Assembly: GCA_040357565.1 (NCBI GenBank)
Contig: JBDODJ010000068.1
Length of the DNA stretch: 60,331 bases
Origin: Cercozoa sp. M6MM
Lineage: Eukaryota; Endomyxa: Ascetosporea
Reading direction: 5' to 3' (one strand)
Shown: positions 10,058-22,860 of the stretch, one piece after another
Position numbering within the stretch: the first letter of the stretch is position 1
How the letters are laid out: the number at the start of each line of letters is the position of its first letter
The notes under the pieces: model-generated
The model's input: the letters and a program-made list of their open reading frames with translations, nothing else
Databases searched by the model: none
What the model was told of the DNA's origin: nothing
Program-made: the position numbers and the translations under genes

Positions 10058-13045
10058 TTACGTGACGCCAGATTCGAGTGCCATGGCCAGCACGGCAAAG
10101 TCCTCGTCGCAGCAAGCGCCAGCGCGTAGAGCGTTGCGCACGTGCTCTCGTGCGACGCCAAGAACGGCGCTGCGAAAGTGTCCAGTGCGCAGCGAGGAGA
10201 CATGTGCCAGCTGGCGGTGCACTCGGCGCAGGTCGTCGGTAGCGGCCTGGCGGTTGTGTCGCCGCATGGCGTGCGACGAACACAGTTCCTTGTGGATGGA
10301 GGCACTGTCCGAGATGCGTGCCTGCACACATACACATACACACATACACATTTCATACCAAAAATACATACATACATACATACATATATACATACATACA
10401 TACATATATGTACAAACTTACATACAAACGTATATAACACAATACAGCCATTCGTCTCCAGTCGCGCAGCATGCGCGCATCCTCAGCACGAAGAACCTGC
10501 GTCTTCAACCGCGCGATGGTGTCGGCCGTGTCGACACAGGAGCGTGCCAGTGCGTCGCGTCGCTCGGCCACCGAGTCGAGCAACTGACGGAGCAGTCGGC
10601 ACGTGGCCGGCAGAGTGGCGGTGCCGTTGATGGCACCGAGTTGCAATGCCTGCGACAAGTCCTGTGTTAGGTTGGCCAACAGTTCGATGTCGTTGCTTTG
10701 GAACTGTACACAAGTTATCTATATATATATATATATATATACTAAGAGTATTCTACCTTGACACCCTCCTCAGGCACGACATTGATGAGCAGCAGGCAGC
10801 GTGGATTGCGCAGCGAGCGGAAGCCGAGTGTCATGGTCTTGCGCGCATTGCGCTGCTCAAAGTCGATGAGGAAGGCGCGATTGAGCCAGAGCACGATGCG
10901 TCCCATGCGTTCTGACACCGGCAGTGTCACCTGTGTGCTCACTTCATCAATACCAAGAGTCTCTCATATTCGCTGCAACGTACAGCCTCGGTCGGAAGAA
11001 TCTCTGCAGGCAGACTTTTGGGCCGAACGTATAGGTAACTCGCGAAACGCGGAACACGGTGCGACATTTCAAACAGATGGTCGTGCGACGAGCTCGAGAA
11101 ACCGACGAGAATCTTGAACTGCAGGTTGCATGCTTCATCGCGTGCCAACTGCAATGGCACTGTCACTTTACTGCTCGGCTGTTGTGGACGAAACACGAGC
11201 GAGTGGCCGGGTTCGTTTGTGTTCGAACTGGCACTGTTCTGTAGGTTGTCACTGAAGACCACGACCAGTTTTATCAGTGCGGCATTATTGGTGACCATCT
11301 GGAGTTCCAGGCAGCCATGGTACTGTTCGCTGAGACCCCAAGAGTTCTCAGTGTGTCCTTTTTCCTTCACTTCGTCCAATTGGATTTGCGTGATGGCGTC
11401 ACATTCAATCTTGCGCGGCGACAGTGTGCACGCGATTTCGGTGCCAAGCGGAGGTGCTGATGCCGGGTTCGCTGTTTTCGGCGACTGCATTTTTGCCTGC
11501 TCTTCGTTGCGCTGCAGTTCCGACAGCTGTTGCTTCAACAGCCGTTTTCGTTGGCGCAGTGCGCTCACTTCCTTTCGCAACGCAGAACACTCTAGCTGCA
11601 ACAAAAACTCTTTTATTTCAAAGTGAACTTCCTATGCTGAACTGAAACTGAACTCAAACTGAACTCAAACTGAACTCAAACTGAACTCAAACTGAACTCA
11701 AACTGAACTCAAACTGACAGAAAATTGAACTAAAACTGAACCAAAAAGCTAAATTGGAAGACAGACTGAAGCATTGAAGGGCTGTACCGTTTCTTTGCTG
11801 GCATGCGAAGCTTTCACCTGTTTAATGTTTCCAATCAACAAACTCAGATTGAGTAACTACGATGCGTACCAAGCCAAACACGGCGCCGCTTTCGCAACAC
11901 AAAATAAGTTGCAGCGAGTTAGTTTTTTCATTGATTTCAAAGTCGATTTCGCCAGTGCTCGGTCGCTGTGCAGTGCGCAGTTCAACGACGTGTTTGTTGG
12001 TGACAGGAACTGTCAGATCGGAAGCTGCTGCAGTGAGATTGGCGGCAAACACAGCCACAACAGGCGAAGCAAAGTGCTGCTTCCACACGACAACGCCAGA
12101 GCCGGTATTGAGCGCTTCAACTTCGCCGTTAGAGTACGCAACCACAACAGTTTCTTCAAAGGCCGCGATCGACTCTGGAGTCTTCACATTGGTGCCAACT
12201 TTTTGCCAAAGCTTGTGTCTGCCGGAAGTTATGCCCACAACGGACCCGTTGGACAGACCGAGCACGCACACGTCACCGAAGTCGTGGTTCTTCCACGCAC
12301 TGCGACTCGAGAAGGCTGCGCAAACTGACACGATCGGAGCAGCTTCTTTACTCTCCCATAGTAACATGTCTTTCTGCAGCATGTGCAGTGATGTGTCACG
12401 ACACCCTACGACTATTGGGTGTGACTGCAGGTCGAAGTTCCTTCGAGCACTGTGCTCAGCGCTCATCGCAGTCACTTGCGCAACAGCTTCGCCCACAATG
12501 TTCCACGAGAGCTCGCTTCCGTGCTGATCGAGCACTTGCACGGTGGAATGACCTGCCACACACACAAAAGCAACGCTGTCGGATGTGTTGCGCGGTCGCA
12601 ACGGCCTCAAAGCCAGCAGATCTTGCACTCCGTCCGTGCACTGCACAGCGAAATCATCGGCGTTCTGGAGCACATTGTGCGCACGCAACAAACTTTCGCT
12701 TCCGATAAGTAAGGAGTCGTAGCTCGTCAGTACTCCGACTTCTGCCCGTCGAAAGCCTGCTGCTGCGAGAGTGTGCACCTGCTGGCCCACTGGAATGTGC
12801 TGAAATCGTTGCTTCTTGTCCGCTGAAAGCGCATCAAACAGCACGACACTGCCTTCTTCCGACGCAAAGCACAGAGTCTCGCAGTGTGCGTGCAAGAAGC
12901 GTCCCACCGCAACGCGCTTCTGCTTTCAGTTCATTCCCTTAGTTCACTCTCCAATCAATCTTAAAGCCACAAAACGCGAAAAAGCGCATCCTCGCACCTT
13001 GCTCAGTCGATGCCGCACATCGAACTCAAACTCCTGCACGAACAT
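10058..13045 (-). CDS. BBS2: Bardet-Biedl syndrome 2 protein (BBSome subunit)
   Basis: Subunit of the BBSome coat that moves membrane proteins in and out of cilia, so its presence argues for a ciliated organism. Exon 1 (13045-12998) encodes MFVQEFEFDVRHRLSK, like the metazoan N-terminus. Exon 2, from 12919, encodes the beta-propeller (VGRFLHAH, LLIGSESLLRAHNV, VCVLGLSNGSVVGI, VVAYSNGEVEALNTGSGVV). Later exons give a coiled coil (LRKEVSALRQRKRLLKQQL), the gamma-adaptin-ear-like region (FEMSHRVPRFASYLYV, GRIVLWLNRAFLIDF, TLGFRSLRNP) and the helical C-part (VLRAEDARMLRDWRRMA). It ends in TAA at 10058. Length and domain order match BBS2. Introns contain an 11-bp minisatellite and TATG/TA microsatellites. 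The gene is convergent with the alcohol dehydrogenase, with a 200-bp spacer. Confidence 0.95.
10324..10441. repeat. CATA/TA microsatellite in BBS2 intron
   Basis: Imperfect (ACAT)n, (CATA)n and TA runs of about 115 bp inside a BBS2 intron. Open frames reading Tyr-Ile-His or Val-Cys-Met repeats here are spurious. Confidence 0.9.
10719..10742. repeat. TA dinucleotide run in BBS2 intron
   Basis: About 11 TA units in a short BBS2 intron. Confidence 0.85.
11636..11718. repeat. 11-bp minisatellite in BBS2 intron
   Basis: Tandem unit TGAACTCAAAC (11 bp), about seven near-perfect copies, decaying at the right end into looser AACTGAAC repeats. It lies in the intron between the propeller-encoding and coiled-coil-encoding BBS2 exons. 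Confidence 0.9.
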
Positions 13046-13150
13046 GACGATAAGTGAGGTCACTAACCGCAAGGTACACCCCAAGTGCCAAAAATATCCC
13101 ATATTCTGCTTTCCGCGCGGAACAAACTAATCCAGCAAACAGTCAGCCTT
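12964..13150 (-). repeat. duplicated block A, source copy (BBS2 promoter plus exon 1)
   Basis: About 190 bp covering the BBS2 upstream region, exon 1 and start of intron 1. It is repeated in inverted orientation at 23836-24028 with roughly one change in eight bases by eye. The minus-strand copy belongs to the intact gene and so is the likely source. Confidence 0.85.
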
Positions 13151-13249
13151 GAAACGAAACAGTTAAACGAAATTGGGCGATTACATTTCCCACAGTTGGT
13201 ACAGTATACGTAAATTACAACTCTACTCAAGCAGGAACTAAAGAGGCGT

Positions 13250-14275
13250 CTTTCGTGGCGTTAACGTGCGTGCACAGACTTCGCGAAGCATCATCGGTAC
13301 CGAGTTTACATGGGAGTAGAGTGTCTCAGTACACAAACACCACTCAGTTCGAAACGCTTGGGTTTTGTCACCTGAAGTGCATACGCAACGATGCGACAGA
13401 ACATTGAGTCCGGATGCAGGAGTTCCTCGATGCTGAGTTTGCCGCCCTCCGTGACCGGTAGCAGCACTTGTGTACATATCTCAGGCAGTTCTTTGCAGAG
13501 GTACATTTGGTACCGACAACATGGTTGTAGAAGAACAAAAGTAAAGGCGGAGGATCGACGACAGGAGCTGCGACACCGTGACGTTGCGTGCCAGCATGAT
13601 GTCCGGATGATCCATCGGTAGTCAAACTCGGGTCTGCACACGTTTCCTCAAGCACAGACCTGCACTTTACGACTAAATCCTTTAGCTGAAGCAAACGCCA
13701 AAGTAAATTCTACCTGCAGGCATCGCACCAGGTCGCGCAGAGAAAGCTGCTTCGTTCACGAATGTGATTATTTTCTCGGTTGCATTTTGAAGCTTCGAAA
13801 TAAAACTTCACCACTACAACTTCAGTTCTTACTTGTACGCATTATCGACGCGCGAATCGTTCGATCCAGCGCCGATTGGATCCAGCATTTCGGTGCCAGG
13901 TTCGTCAAACAGATGGTATCGGCATCGACCCCGCCTCCAAAAGCCCAGCAATTGAGTTACCTCCAGCAGTGTAGTTAGTTCGAGAGTTTAGTGTATTAAA
14001 AAAACGTGGAGTTCAACTCATTGAACATTGATATCTCACTTAGTGAAGGCATCTCGTTCGATGCCTCGCGAATGTAGTTGTGTCCGTTCAACCGATTCGG
14101 CTAGCATATCGCCTTCCCAATAGGTCCATACTGTGCGTTCGATGTCGGCCTTTGATCGCTTCATGTGCTGCCGCAGTCGCATATGCAGCAGATCTTTTGC
14201 CTAGAAATACCGTCGGCTTACAGTGCTTTAGTTCCGCTCTATGCCTGGCCAGTACCTCAAGCAGCGACATTGGTG
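13250..14275 (-). CDS. unresolved multi-exon coding region, product unknown
   Basis: At least one convincing exon, 13490-13372, encodes VTEGGKLSIEELLHPDSMFC with a proper acceptor and a GTGACA donor. An upstream exon (about 13640-13514) is open in more than one frame; the frame that splices correctly ends PPPLLLFFYNHVV. Further up are plausible helical pieces (LKDLVVKCRSVLEETC near 13690-13640, and one at 13830-13930 containing DTICLTNLAPKCWIQSALDR) and an open stretch from an ATG at 14270 beginning MSLLEVLARHRAELKHCKP. I could not join these into one frame with confidence, and two pieces are repeated elsewhere in the window. This may be a real small gene, a decaying one, or both. The product is unknown. 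Confidence 0.35.
13947..14053 (-). repeat. duplicated block B, minus copy
   Basis: About 105 bp, repeated at 25352-25456 on the plus strand. Both copies share GATGCCTTC, CTAAGTGAG, ATGTTCAATGA, CCACGTTTTTTTAATA and GGTAACTCAAT in the same order, with scattered substitutions. Confidence 0.85.
14146..14275 (-). repeat. duplicated block C, minus copy
   Basis: Shares CACCAATGTCGCTGCTTGAG, CCGACGGTATTT, GCAGCACAT and ATCAAAGGCCGA, in the same order, with 23716-23787 on the plus strand. The plus copy is shorter because of internal deletions. Confidence 0.75.
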
Positions 14276-14855
14276 TAAAACTTAAAGCAGAAGTTCTCAA
14301 CGGGCACGATTCGAACCATCAAACTTAGCACTGCATAAATAACTGTACTGTCGGGGAGAAAGGGAAAAAACAAGGAAGCAACTGAAGTTGCTTTCAGTTT
14401 GAAGGAGTGTATGTTTTTGGGCAGTTCAAACACAACGCGATTTTACTCAAAAAGACGATTCCAGCTGCACGTGCCATTCTAGCGCTCCACTTTATCATAG
14501 CGACTCAGGACACGCGTGATCCTAGCACCCGTGTTCAAGTGGTGATTCCGCGTCACCTAGCGATGCTCGGAAAGCAAAGGAAGTGACAATTTTGTCGGCT
14601 TCGTGTTCCTCACCATTAATAAATTGGTATTTTTGAGACCGCGCGGACGTCGCGTTTCGGTTGTGGCAGACTGAACCGAACTGATCAATGCATTAGCTCT
14701 GGCAACTACAAAAGAAAGCGGTCGGGGGAGCCTGGCAGTTACTGTAAATTTGCTGGCCTGTCTGATCTCATCAGGTTGTGCGGTACGCACTGTCGTATTT
14801 TAACTGAACCGTTACTGTACGTTGATCGTTCGTAGCCACCGCTCGAGCAGCCTAA
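14276..14855. other. intergenic, nothing recognised
   Basis: About 580 bp with no supported coding exon. A copy of the CCGCGCGG palindrome lies at 14639. No RNA gene or mobile-element end is seen. Confidence 0.5.
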
Positions 14856-16255
14856 CTACTGAAGCGGCAGAGAAATGTCAGCGTCTCCGCCGTCTTCGCC
14901 ATCCGAGTCGTCCAGTTGCGGGTCGCCGTCATCGGCGACACTGTCAGGGACGTGCTCCTCTTCTTCATCGTCAGCCTCACCTTCTTCGTCGGTTTCATCT
15001 TCTTCATGCACCTCTTCTCCGGGATTTTCTTCGTCTTCAAGGTAGTCCTGCGGCATGGGGTTCGATGTGTCTACTACAGGTACGTGCGGCGCTTCTGCTA
15101 CAATGTCGACGTCCGTAGCAGTCGGTGGAAGCTCAGTGACAGGGTCCGGCAGGTCGTCGACTTCGAGTTCTTCCTCTTCGTCCTGAGGTTCGCCGGGTCC
15201 TGCTTCGAGAGTGTCGTCGTGCAGGAAGTCGTCCGTACTGCCTGCCAAAGGGGTCAGCAACGGCACGTCTGGCTCGACGATCTTGGTCTTTTTGGGTTCC
15301 TTTTCGTCCACGACAGGTGGCACCACGTCGATGTTCGGTATTTCTGCTGCTGTTCGTGACTGACCGAGACCTGTTTCGACCGGCATCTCTTCTTCAACTG
15401 GCGAAACTTGCGGAATTGGAGACACGGCGGGGCCGAAAGCTGGTGCCACAGGCAGCGTCTTTTGCATGGCATGCACGCTGTCCACCGATCGCGAGAGCGC
15501 ATTTATATTCCGATTGGCTTTGTTCACCGAAGTTTGCACAGTGCCCCAAGCGTCGTTCAGTTTCTTGACGACGTCTAAACTCCAAGTTCAGCCAAGCCTC
15601 GAGAATTTCAAATTTTGAACGTTAAAGACGTAACGTACCATGCAAACTATCCTGTGTCTTGACGTCGAGTTTGCTGACACTGTCAATCACGGCGTCGTGC
15701 TGTGTGCTCGAAAGAGTATCGACACGCAGCTGCAGTTCGTTCGTCGTGTGGAGCAAGTCTCGCACCCACAGGATCAGCAGCAATGCCGTGACGATATTCA
15801 ACGCGACCGAAATCACTAAACTCAGAAAACATTATCAATGAACTCAACTGTAGTACGAATATTGTTCGAGTCAAAATACCCAACAGAATTGACATGCAGC
15901 CGGTGTCATAGGTTTTTGTGTGAACCTCGATGGCAGCAGCGTGCGATTCAACAGTCTCTCGTCCAGGTTCCGACTCGACCTCGTCTTCGTCCTTGTCGTC
16001 GTTCACATTGACAAGCACGTCGTTTTCGTTGTTTGGGCTCGGAGTGTTCGGGCCATTCGTGAGTGCTTCTGTCTGCTGGGGTGCCAGTCCGTGTCTAAAT
16101 GGATAGGTTAAGCAAGTTAAAACAATCACAATTCGGGATTACCTCTTGCGTGCTTCTTCTAGCGAGAGCAGTTGCACGTTGCTCGCCAGAAGGGGCAAGT
16201 TGCGGTGCTGACTCGGAGCTACCGTCGTTCCAGCTCTGTCCCGATCGTCTTCCAT
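14856..16255 (-). CDS. acidic single-pass membrane protein, unknown
   Basis: Four exons in clean phase: 16255-16143, 16094-15880 (approximate end), 15815-15640 (approximate) and 15575-14856. The start is MEDDRDRAGTTV at 16255, chosen because only this frame carries through all the splices. Order: N-terminal polar region of about 100 residues with acidic patches; one transmembrane helix (ILLVISVALNIVTALLLIL) formed across an exon junction; a helical, probably coiled-coil stretch (TTNELQLRVDTLSSTQHDAV, then VVKKLNDAWGTVQTSVNKAN); and a long Asp/Glu/Pro-rich C-terminal tail with poly-Glu runs, ending in TAA. No signal peptide. I do not recognise a family. The topology could resemble a tethering or organelle-anchoring protein, which is inference only. 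Confidence 0.8.
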
Positions 16256-16766
16256 AAGGCTTGTCGAAAAGTGCGGTCAGTGCCACGCGACGCTACAACT
16301 GAAGGCACTCGCTCCAGCAACTTGCACGTACTAATAGAGGCACGAGGACCAGCGCGTGCCGTTGCCGTTGCATGCAAACTGATCGGACTTTTGCTGCTTT
16401 GATCGAAAGGCAGCTCGCATCTTTCACTTCAGAAATACAGAGCAGGTGCGCGCTAAGGGTCTTCAAGCTTCTTCGTTTAAGTAGCAGGACCGTTGCCGGG
16501 ATTTCGAAAGTCTTTCAAACGATAGAGTTTGACTCAAAATGACACTCGAGTAGGAAAAACGCTTCGCCCGGCTGCCCTCGTGCAAAATTAAAGAGCACGA
16601 ACACCTTCTTCCGAGAGTCCGAGACACTGCTGTCGGACTCATCTTCAAAACATTGCAATGTCGACTTGCATAACACTTGCGTCGTCGCCAATTGCAAAAC
16701 TCAAAGCTCGAGTGAGCGAAAGCTGCAGTTTTTTCTCGCAAGGTTGAAAAAAGCGAAACAGAAGAG
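16256..16766. other. spacer between divergent genes
   Basis: Head-to-head spacer of about 510 bp. A minus-strand frame at 16697-16515 (about 60 codons, containing DSRKKVFVLFNFARGQPGEA) looks mildly protein-like but has no clear splice partners or homologue, so I leave it uncalled. Confidence 0.4.
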
Positions 16767-19230
16767 ATGCAGTTTGTGGAGGCGCACTTCCCGAATGTCG
16801 TCGTTCGACTCATGCGGCGAGAGGACTTGCCACCCGAATTCTTGAGCCTCCAAAGCGTCGAATCAAGCACACGCCCGCCGGCGAGTGCACGTATGCAACG
16901 CATCATCGACGACGCGCAGCGTAAACCTCGTCGTCGCGAGGCAGAAGGTACCGCCGCGCCCAGTTAAATCCAAAAACACCAAAGTAACTTAACTCTGATG
17001 ATGTGAGGTAGGAGGATCGTCCGAAGTAAATTCGAGTGCCATCTTTGCCGAAGACGAAGAAGAAGGTGGAGCAGCTGAACGCGGCAGGCGAACAACGTCG
17101 ACATCGACGTCAACTTCGACCTCAAGCACGAGCGAAGCCGAAGAAAAAAAGGAAGAGGACCTCATGTCACCGGAACAACACCTTATTAGCGATTTGGGCG
17201 ATTGTATCGAACCCGCCGGATGGGATGATGTACAACTTCACTTGAACTACCCTCATTTCTGACTGCTCAGCTTTTCTGTAGTACCGAGCTTTCCTGGAAG
17301 CGTCGGGACGCTCGAGAGAAGCCGGACTGTCCGTCGGAAGACGTCGTCTTCTGCCGGTGCGAATAAAAGCGAAAGACGCTGTCCTCTTTTTGGCCAAGAA
17401 ACACGCAGTGCAAGATCTCGCTGTCTGGGAGGACACAGACACGAAGCTGCCATCGTCGAGTGCGACCTTCCACACGGCAGGCACGAATGCCTCCGAGGCG
17501 ATTGCCAACGACTTCCACCGACTCGGACTCGGTGACGACTTTGGTCGCTTCGCTGGTACTTTCTCGACTCATCTCGTTTGCTCGTTTGGTCAGTTGGAAC
17601 GTTGTTTTTCCAGTACTGGACACGCATGTGGCCTACGCGGCCGGCGAGAAGCAAGTGGCGGCACAGGCGATCGCTCAGGAAGCGATGCGCGGCCGGCGCG
17701 ATCGGTTCCGCGAGTCGATCAAGTCGCGGGTATGCTCAATGAGTACGTAGCTTTCAACACACACAGAGTAACTTATTGATTGTGCGAAGGTCATCGTGGC
17801 ACGTGTGCTGGAGCAAGTGCGCGGCGGTGCGCAACTCTCCTTTGACTATGTGACGCTAGTGGTGATCGCGAGCGTCATTGCCACCGTTGGTTTGGCTACA
17901 GACAGTGCAGTCACAGTGGTGGCATCGATGCTGGTGTCGCCCATCATGGGTCCCATCATGTCATTCACATTCGGATACCACGTGCGCGACTGGCGCATGG
18001 TCAAAGTCGGCATGCGAAACGAAGTGATCTCGCTGCTCATCATCATTGCCGTCGGCTTCATCGGCGGCATCTGCTTTGGGCCCTTCGCTGATGACTTTGT
18101 ACTCCTCTGTTTCTCTCCACAAGCGGCAGGAACAATGTGAGTACTCTGTTATTTTTTACTGGTAGAACTGGCCGACAGCAGAACAAAGCGGCCGTGGACA
18201 GTACCGCTCCTTGCTGACGGCCATCCCGGTTGCCTTCTTCTCGGGCATGGGTGTTGCCATGAGTATCCTCGGTGCCAATACGACGTCGCTAGTCGGTGTG
18301 GCTATCAGTGCTTCCCTGCTGCCGCCGTTCGCACTGACAGGCATGACCTTCGGCTACTCGATCTACCTGGCCGGCCGAGGCGATCCCGACAACAACAAGA
18401 TCGGCGACTGGCTCGAGACTGGTGGCTACTCGGCTGCACTGACCGGCATCAACATCATTCTGATCTACTTTGCTGCCATCATGACCTTCTACATCAAGGT
18501 TCCTGGGTTCTTACCTCCTGAGTTTGTCCTGTCTAAAGTCACTTGAAATGGCAGGAAGTGGCACCTGTGCCTAATAAGAGCGAGTTCTGGAAAACGCACA
18601 ATCGCTCCTTCCGCGACGGCGCTACCGGCAAAACACGCGAGCTTCGGTAGCCTTCACTATGTCTCATTTAGCCTTCAGTACTCTAACTCAAGTGCGTGTC
18701 ATTAGGGATTTATTCAACCGCACAAGCGCACTGGAGAAGGACCAACGACGCCAGCGCGCCAGTGTGATCGCCACGAGTGCTTTGCGACCCGAAGAACATC
18801 GCGCACTGCTCGTAGGCCTTTTTAAACGCCTGTTTTAATTGGGTACTGTCTTAACTTTTTGGACACTGCAGGACGAACTGGACCGCAACGTGCGCGAGAA
18901 CGAATGGAAAGCCACGCCTTCGCAGCGCCGCAAAGACGTTGCCGGTCTACTGGTGCGTTTCTAATTGACTCAAAAATGTGATAATCTTTCTAATACGCAT
19001 ACACAGCTGGACGAGCACGAATACGACCACGCGGAAGAAGTGCCAGTACACTTGCAAGCTGGTAAGTTTTGCTTTTGGCTTTTTGTTTCAGTCGAGCGCC
19101 AATGCAAAAATTGTTCCCTGCAGAAACTGCAGCCATCGGTCAGGCAAACGACCCAGAAACCGTGCGTGCTGCACGCGATCTGCGCCGTGTGTCGATGGCT
19201 GCCGCCCAAGGAACGCTCGAAGAAACTTGA
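16767..19230 (+). CDS. DUF389 multi-pass membrane protein
   Basis: DUF389 membrane proteins are widespread in bacteria and archaea and scattered in eukaryotes; their function is poorly known. ATG 16767 opens MQFVEAHFPNVVVRLM, matching the DUF389 N-terminal 'FVEV' strand. A Ser/Thr- and acid-rich exon (about 17040-17227) follows, then a soluble region. The membrane core starts near 17790 with QLSFDYVTLVVIASVIATVG and contains the signature VVASMLVSPIMGPIMSF, then VISLLIIIAVGFIGGICFGP, SILGANTTSLVGVAISASLL and GINIILIYFAAIMTFYI: at least five or six hydrophobic helices. A polar C-tail runs over four short exons to TGA at 19228. It looks intact. The intron around 18100-18180 is approximate. Role unknown; transport is the usual guess. 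Confidence 0.85.
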
Positions 19231-19344
19231 ACTGGACTGCTTTGCAGGACTGGCATAATGAGGCCCCAAGACACTTGAGCATGTCCTAAATACTATACAC
19301 ACATGGGCAAGTACTAACACTCTCCAAATAAGCCAGCTCTATTT

Positions 19345-22300
19345 ATGTCTGGCTACAATACACTCCAAGTCAACAAAACGTGCTTTTTGTGCACCCTGCG
19401 TCGCTCTCATCCCACGCGGACCTCGCAGTGGTTTATTATTGTGTGTACGCACTCGATACACCACTATGGGAGGCCGCAGACTGCAGAGGCGTGATCGCGC
19501 CGAGCCGTACATTATTTTATCTTTCGGGGCAAATGCGTTTCCGTGTGTTTGCTCACTGCGCTTTCGCATAGGCTGACGCTGCTCGAGCTGCGCAACTGCA
19601 TGAAACGCGACCCTTCTGCGTGGAAGGATGACCTGAAGCAGCGAAAGGCGCATTTCGACGCGCTGCTCGTATGTTCTCTTCGGAGTTTTATTTGTGCTTT
19701 TATTTATTGTATTTTTCAAAAATCAGGCTGTGTTCCGCGTGGATGGCGGTGGACTTGGTGAGTCGTCAGCAGCGTCAGTGGCAAGCGGTGATTCCGGCTC
19801 TCGGACGTCGAATTCGGCTCAGAGTGGTGGCACGACACATGGCAACCGGCGTGCACAACTCAAAGAATTCGCGGACTTGGTCGAGTTCATGGGCCACGTG
19901 GTTCCGTGCTACCCCACGTATTTTCACTTTTGCTTCTTCGTTTTTGCTGGAGAATTTGCGAAACATTGCTTTGCGAAGGGAACTGGCCGATGTGCCGACT
20001 CATTTGCTGGACATGCTGACGCACCACGCCGAGTCCCTGGAGCGGCATTTGCGTCGCACCATGGCGCAAGCGCTGATGCTGCTGCGCGCGCGTTCCTTCG
20101 TGTCGCTCCAAGTGGCGCTGCCGGTGTTTTTCTCGCTCTTTGGCCTCGATGACAAGGCACTTCGCAAGCTCGTGTTCGCTCACATCGGTACGCATCGTTA
20201 TTTCGCGAAAGTTATGCGATTGCTTTGTGAAAGTTTTAAAAAAAACTGAACGCTTGTGAAAGTTGCGAAAATCTGAAAGCTTTGTGCTAGCAGTGTGAAA
20301 GTGAGTGAAAGCTGTGTGAAAGTGAGTGAAAGCTGTGTGAAAGTGAGTGAAAGCTGTGTGAAAGTGAGTGAAAGCTGTGTGAAAGTGAGTGAAAGCTGTG
20401 TGAAAGTGAGTGAACGCTTTGGTGTGCGCTTGGTAGTGAGCGATCTGGCACGAATCTCGGCTCCGACCAAGGCGCGACAGAAGCGCAAGAACAAGCAGAA
20501 AAAAAAGGGCGCGATTCAGACGACGCCGGAGCGCGATTTCAAAGCGTGCCGCGTCTGGCTGTTCAAAGCTTTGCGACACGAGGAGTGCGACGTGCAGAAG
20601 AAGGCGCTGTCGGTGCTGGCCGAGTTGTTCCGTCGCAAGGCGCCGCAGTGGTACGACCCCAAGACTGTCAACGCCATCGCCGAGTCGTGCTGCTTCTCGC
20701 CGCACTCGCAGGTGCGATACGCTGCGCTCAAGTTCTTCCTCGGCGACGCTTCGCTTGCTGCCGAGGACGCCGATGCTCAGCGTGCGGTACTCGGAAAATT
20801 TCGAATCATAGCTTTTCACTTTCGAAGCAAAGCTTTCACTTCGGAGCAACACTTTTTATTTTCGATTGAAGCTTCTTGATTTTGAGCTGAAGCGTTCAAT
20901 GTTGAAGCAAAGCTTTTAGATTTCGAGTCGAAGGTTTTCTATTTCAAGCTGAAGCAGTTTCGTTTTGAGTCAAAGCTATTCGATTTCGAGTCATCGCTTT
21001 TCATTTTCAGAGCGAAGTCGAGCGACGACGCGCCGAGGTGAAGAAGCTGAAGCACACGATGCAGGCGGCCAAGAAGAAGGACCGGCGACAGAAGCAGATT
21101 GATCGTGCTCTCGATAAGCTTCAGAAACTCGAAGATGCCGAGTCGGCTTTGCTGGTGCGTTTCTGCTTTTTTCGCTTTTGCTTTTGCGAAATCGAGTGAT
21201 TGTTTTTGCTTTGCGAAACAGAGCGATTTCGCGGCGCTTCGGATGCTTTACGATCCGCAAAAGTTCTCCGAGCGTTTGCTGTCGCAGTTGCGAAAGTCGC
21301 GCGATGCTTTTGCGATGAAGCTGTTGGCGCTCGATGTGATCACGCGACTCGTTGGCGCGCACCAGCTCATGCTCTTCGACGTGTACTCGTACGCGCAGCA
21401 GTACCTCGAACCGCACCGACCCGACGGTATCGCTTTGCTTCTCACTTTGTTTCGAAGTACTTGCTTGCTTTCGCTTTGTTTCGAAAAGCTTCGTTTTGTT
21501 TCGAAGTACTCTCGCTTCGCTTTCACTTAATTTCAAGTGTTTCGCTTGATTTGGAAGTGCGTTGGCTTAATTTCGAAGTGCTTTCGCTGGGCTTTCGCAT
21601 AATTTCAAATCGCTTCGCTTTGCTTTGGCTTTGTTTCGAAATGTGTAAGCTTTGAGTTGAGTGTAGTGACCAAGGTGTTGGCGTGCGTGGTGCAGGCGAC
21701 GCACCGACTGGTGCCGCCGGAGGTGCTAACGACGCCTCTGCGAGTGCTGTCGGACGCTTTCGTGAGCGATCGCGCGTCGCCGGAGGCGGTGGCACTGGGA
21801 CTCAACACAGTGGCGGCGGTGGTGTCGCGTCAGCCTCTCGCGATCGACAAGGACCTGGCTGCCGATCTCGTCGAGTACACGCGCAACAAGAACAAGGGTG
21901 TCATGGCTGCTGCGCGCGGACTGCTTCACACGCTCCGACTGCAGCGACCGCAAGTTCTTCCGCGTCGCAGTACTGCTTTCTCTCTCTTGCTTCTTTGCTA
22001 TCTCAACAATATGGAGAGCTTGTGTAGTGCGAGGTGATCGACTCAACTTGGACGAAGAGAAGGACCTCATGTTTGGCCAATCGGAGCAACAAGCTGTCCC
22101 AGATGCCGATTTGCTACAACAGCTTCTCGAAGAAAAAGCACGCAAGGACAATGGCCACGGTAGCTACTTTCGCTCCTTGTGCGACGATTTCGAAATTTTT
22201 GCGCTTTGCCTTGAGATTTCGTAATTTTACGCGATGAAATTTCGAAATTTTACGCTTTGCGTTGATGAAATTTCGAAATTGCGCTGATGAAATTTCGAAA

Positions 22301-22759
22301 TTGCGCTGATGAAATTTCGAAATTGCGCTTTAATTTGCGCGTTTCTTTTGAGAGAAAAGTCGAAACTCGCGATTGGTTTGGTTGTGGCAGAAGTGGATGG
22401 AGAGGAAGCCGTCGTGCTCGACGAGAACGGCGTCGTGCATGTCGAGATCTCGAGTGATAGCGAGTCCGAAGGCGAGGCGAGCGAAGCCGCTTCGGGCGAC
22501 GAAGCTTTCGAACAAAGCGACGTCGAGGAAGAAGCTGAGGCAGGTGAGGACGAAGGCGAAGAAGAAGAAGGCGACGAGGAAGACGAAGAAGACGTCGAGG
22601 AACGACCGGCGAAGCGACGACGCGCCGGTTTGGTCAAGGACGCCGGCGAGGCCGCACGCAAGCGCGAGCAGGCCAAGAAGGTGCTGGCCACGCGCATGCT
22701 GACGCAGGAGGTGCTTCTACTCCATTTGTATCTAGTATATAGGTTAAGTGTATATTTCT

Positions 22760-22797
<38 letters not shown>

Positions 22798-22821
22798 AAT
22801 TTAATATTTATAATATCTAAG

Positions 22822-22860
<39 letters not shown>

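Noticed and set aside
13716-13760. Thioredoxin-like CATWCDAC read on the minus strand
   Set aside because: Short, in a frame that does not continue through the splice, and without the rest of a thioredoxin fold.
14282-14315. tRNA-like GGTTCGAATC on the minus strand
   Set aside because: The T-stem does not pair and no D or anticodon arm can be drawn.
20288-20415. Regular repeats that might be a CRISPR-like array
   Set aside because: Pure head-to-tail tandem repeats with no unique spacers, in a eukaryotic intron.
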